Positions 63,401 to 64,000 of a DNA stretch of 64,000 nt are shown here, piece by piece. The stretch covers positions 19,034,001-19,098,000 of the forward strand of contig OZ231128.1 of NCBI GenBank assembly GCA_965153355.1, read 5' to 3'. Made by a program: the position numbers and the translations under genes. How positions within the stretch are numbered: position 1 is the stretch's first letter; each line of letters begins with the position of its first letter. The notes beneath the pieces are model-generated. The model saw only the letters and a list, made by a program, of their open reading frames with translations, searched no databases and was not told the DNA's origin. The stretch is from Flaccisagitta enflata. Taxonomy: Eukaryota > Chaetognatha > Sagittoidea > Aphragmophora.

Positions 63401-64000
63401 GTTGTCATTGTCTTTATTATCGTTGTTATCATTGTTGTTGTCCTTTTGGTTATATTAAAGAAAAAAAAAGAAATTGTTAACAGTATTTTTCCGAATGGGG
63501 AAAAAAGTAAGAGGAAACACTAATAATAAAAGAAATCTCAATTCTCTGTTTTTCGAGAATTCCAAGATAAAACCCATTTTGCACGAAGCCTTAAGCCATT
63601 CGCTTGAGGCGAGATAAAACAATTCCGAATGATTGGGCGATAAGATACAAAGATTTTCTGCCTTTTTGTCTTTTTCTAACTGACTTCCAAGAGATGTACA
63701 TTGTACAACGATGGGGGTGGCGGTGGTTGGAGCCTTTTGGGATGGTTCCTCGGTAGTTAGAGACTTCGTGCGGCAACTGTCTTTGGCTCGGCTTATCTGG
63801 ATCACAGTGAAGGTGGTTCGAGCCTTTTAGGTTGGTTGCAGGGTGGTTACTAACCACTGGTTAGGGGCAGAGTACGGGTGTTTTCTTTGGTAAGACTGAT
63901 TTGGCTCATAGTGGCTCATAGTGGTAAAATAAAGATTTAGGCAATATTTCAAAAAATGTTACCGACCAACCGACAGACCGACATAGCGGCTTCTGTAGTC
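63401..64000. other. No gene seen; a decayed hairpin-end element may begin at the edge
   Basis: GGTGGTT.GAGCCTTTT occurs twice near 63720 and 63810. The last 35 bases (GACCAACCGACAGACCGACA, then TAGCGGCTTCTGTAG) resemble the array and right end of an HE element cut by the window edge. Confidence 0.5.

Noticed and set aside
63800-63850. tRNA B-box-like GGTTCGAGCC suggesting a tRNA or SINE
   Set aside because: No A box, cloverleaf or 3' tail at the right distance could be found.

Overview
This is a window of animal nuclear DNA. It shows GT-AG introns with symmetric phase-1 exons, an AATAAA signal, a tyrosinase-type first exon, scavenger-receptor cysteine-rich (SRCR) exons, very long microsatellites and many dispersed mobile repeats. 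Gene density is very low. A marine invertebrate fits, but the sequence alone does not fix the phylum.

Layout. 1-9.9 kb holds an apparently intact, intronless 2,836-codon Helentron-type (Helitron-like) transposon gene on the minus strand, with a palindromic TA-flanked element beside its 3' end. 9.9-12.2 kb is mostly microsatellite. 13.2-17.8 kb carries the last four exons of an SRCR gene on the plus strand. 18-24 kb holds repeats, a 13-bp tandem array, and on the minus strand a signal-peptide-bearing first exon of a tyrosinase-like gene. 24-50 kb has no recognisable host exon. It is a mosaic of CT, CTT, GT and T-rich simple repeats and several families of short mobile elements. One internal ankyrin-repeat exon lies at 50.5-50.9 kb. 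51-64 kb is again repeats, including an exact 9 x 50 bp array near 62 kb.

Mobile elements. The short elements fall into two structural groups. Group 1 (called HE-A, HE-D and HE-E here) ends in a short hairpin followed by A-rich sequence and carries internal GGACGGAC-type arrays. The hairpin stem differs between families but stays paired, and its outer arm is repeated as the inverse complement near the other end. Group 2 (B and C here) has GC-rich inverted repeats, each holding the hairpin GGCCCC-GAA-GGGGCC, around 20- or 21-bp minisatellites. This anatomy recalls non-autonomous Helentron derivatives. A 34-bp piece of the B inverted repeat sits next to the Helentron gene. The working hypothesis is one autonomous source plus several dependent families; the link between them is inference.

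Limits. Gene ends outside the window, exact transposon termini and copy boundaries (usually good to a few bases, worse inside arrays) were judged by eye. No database search was possible.
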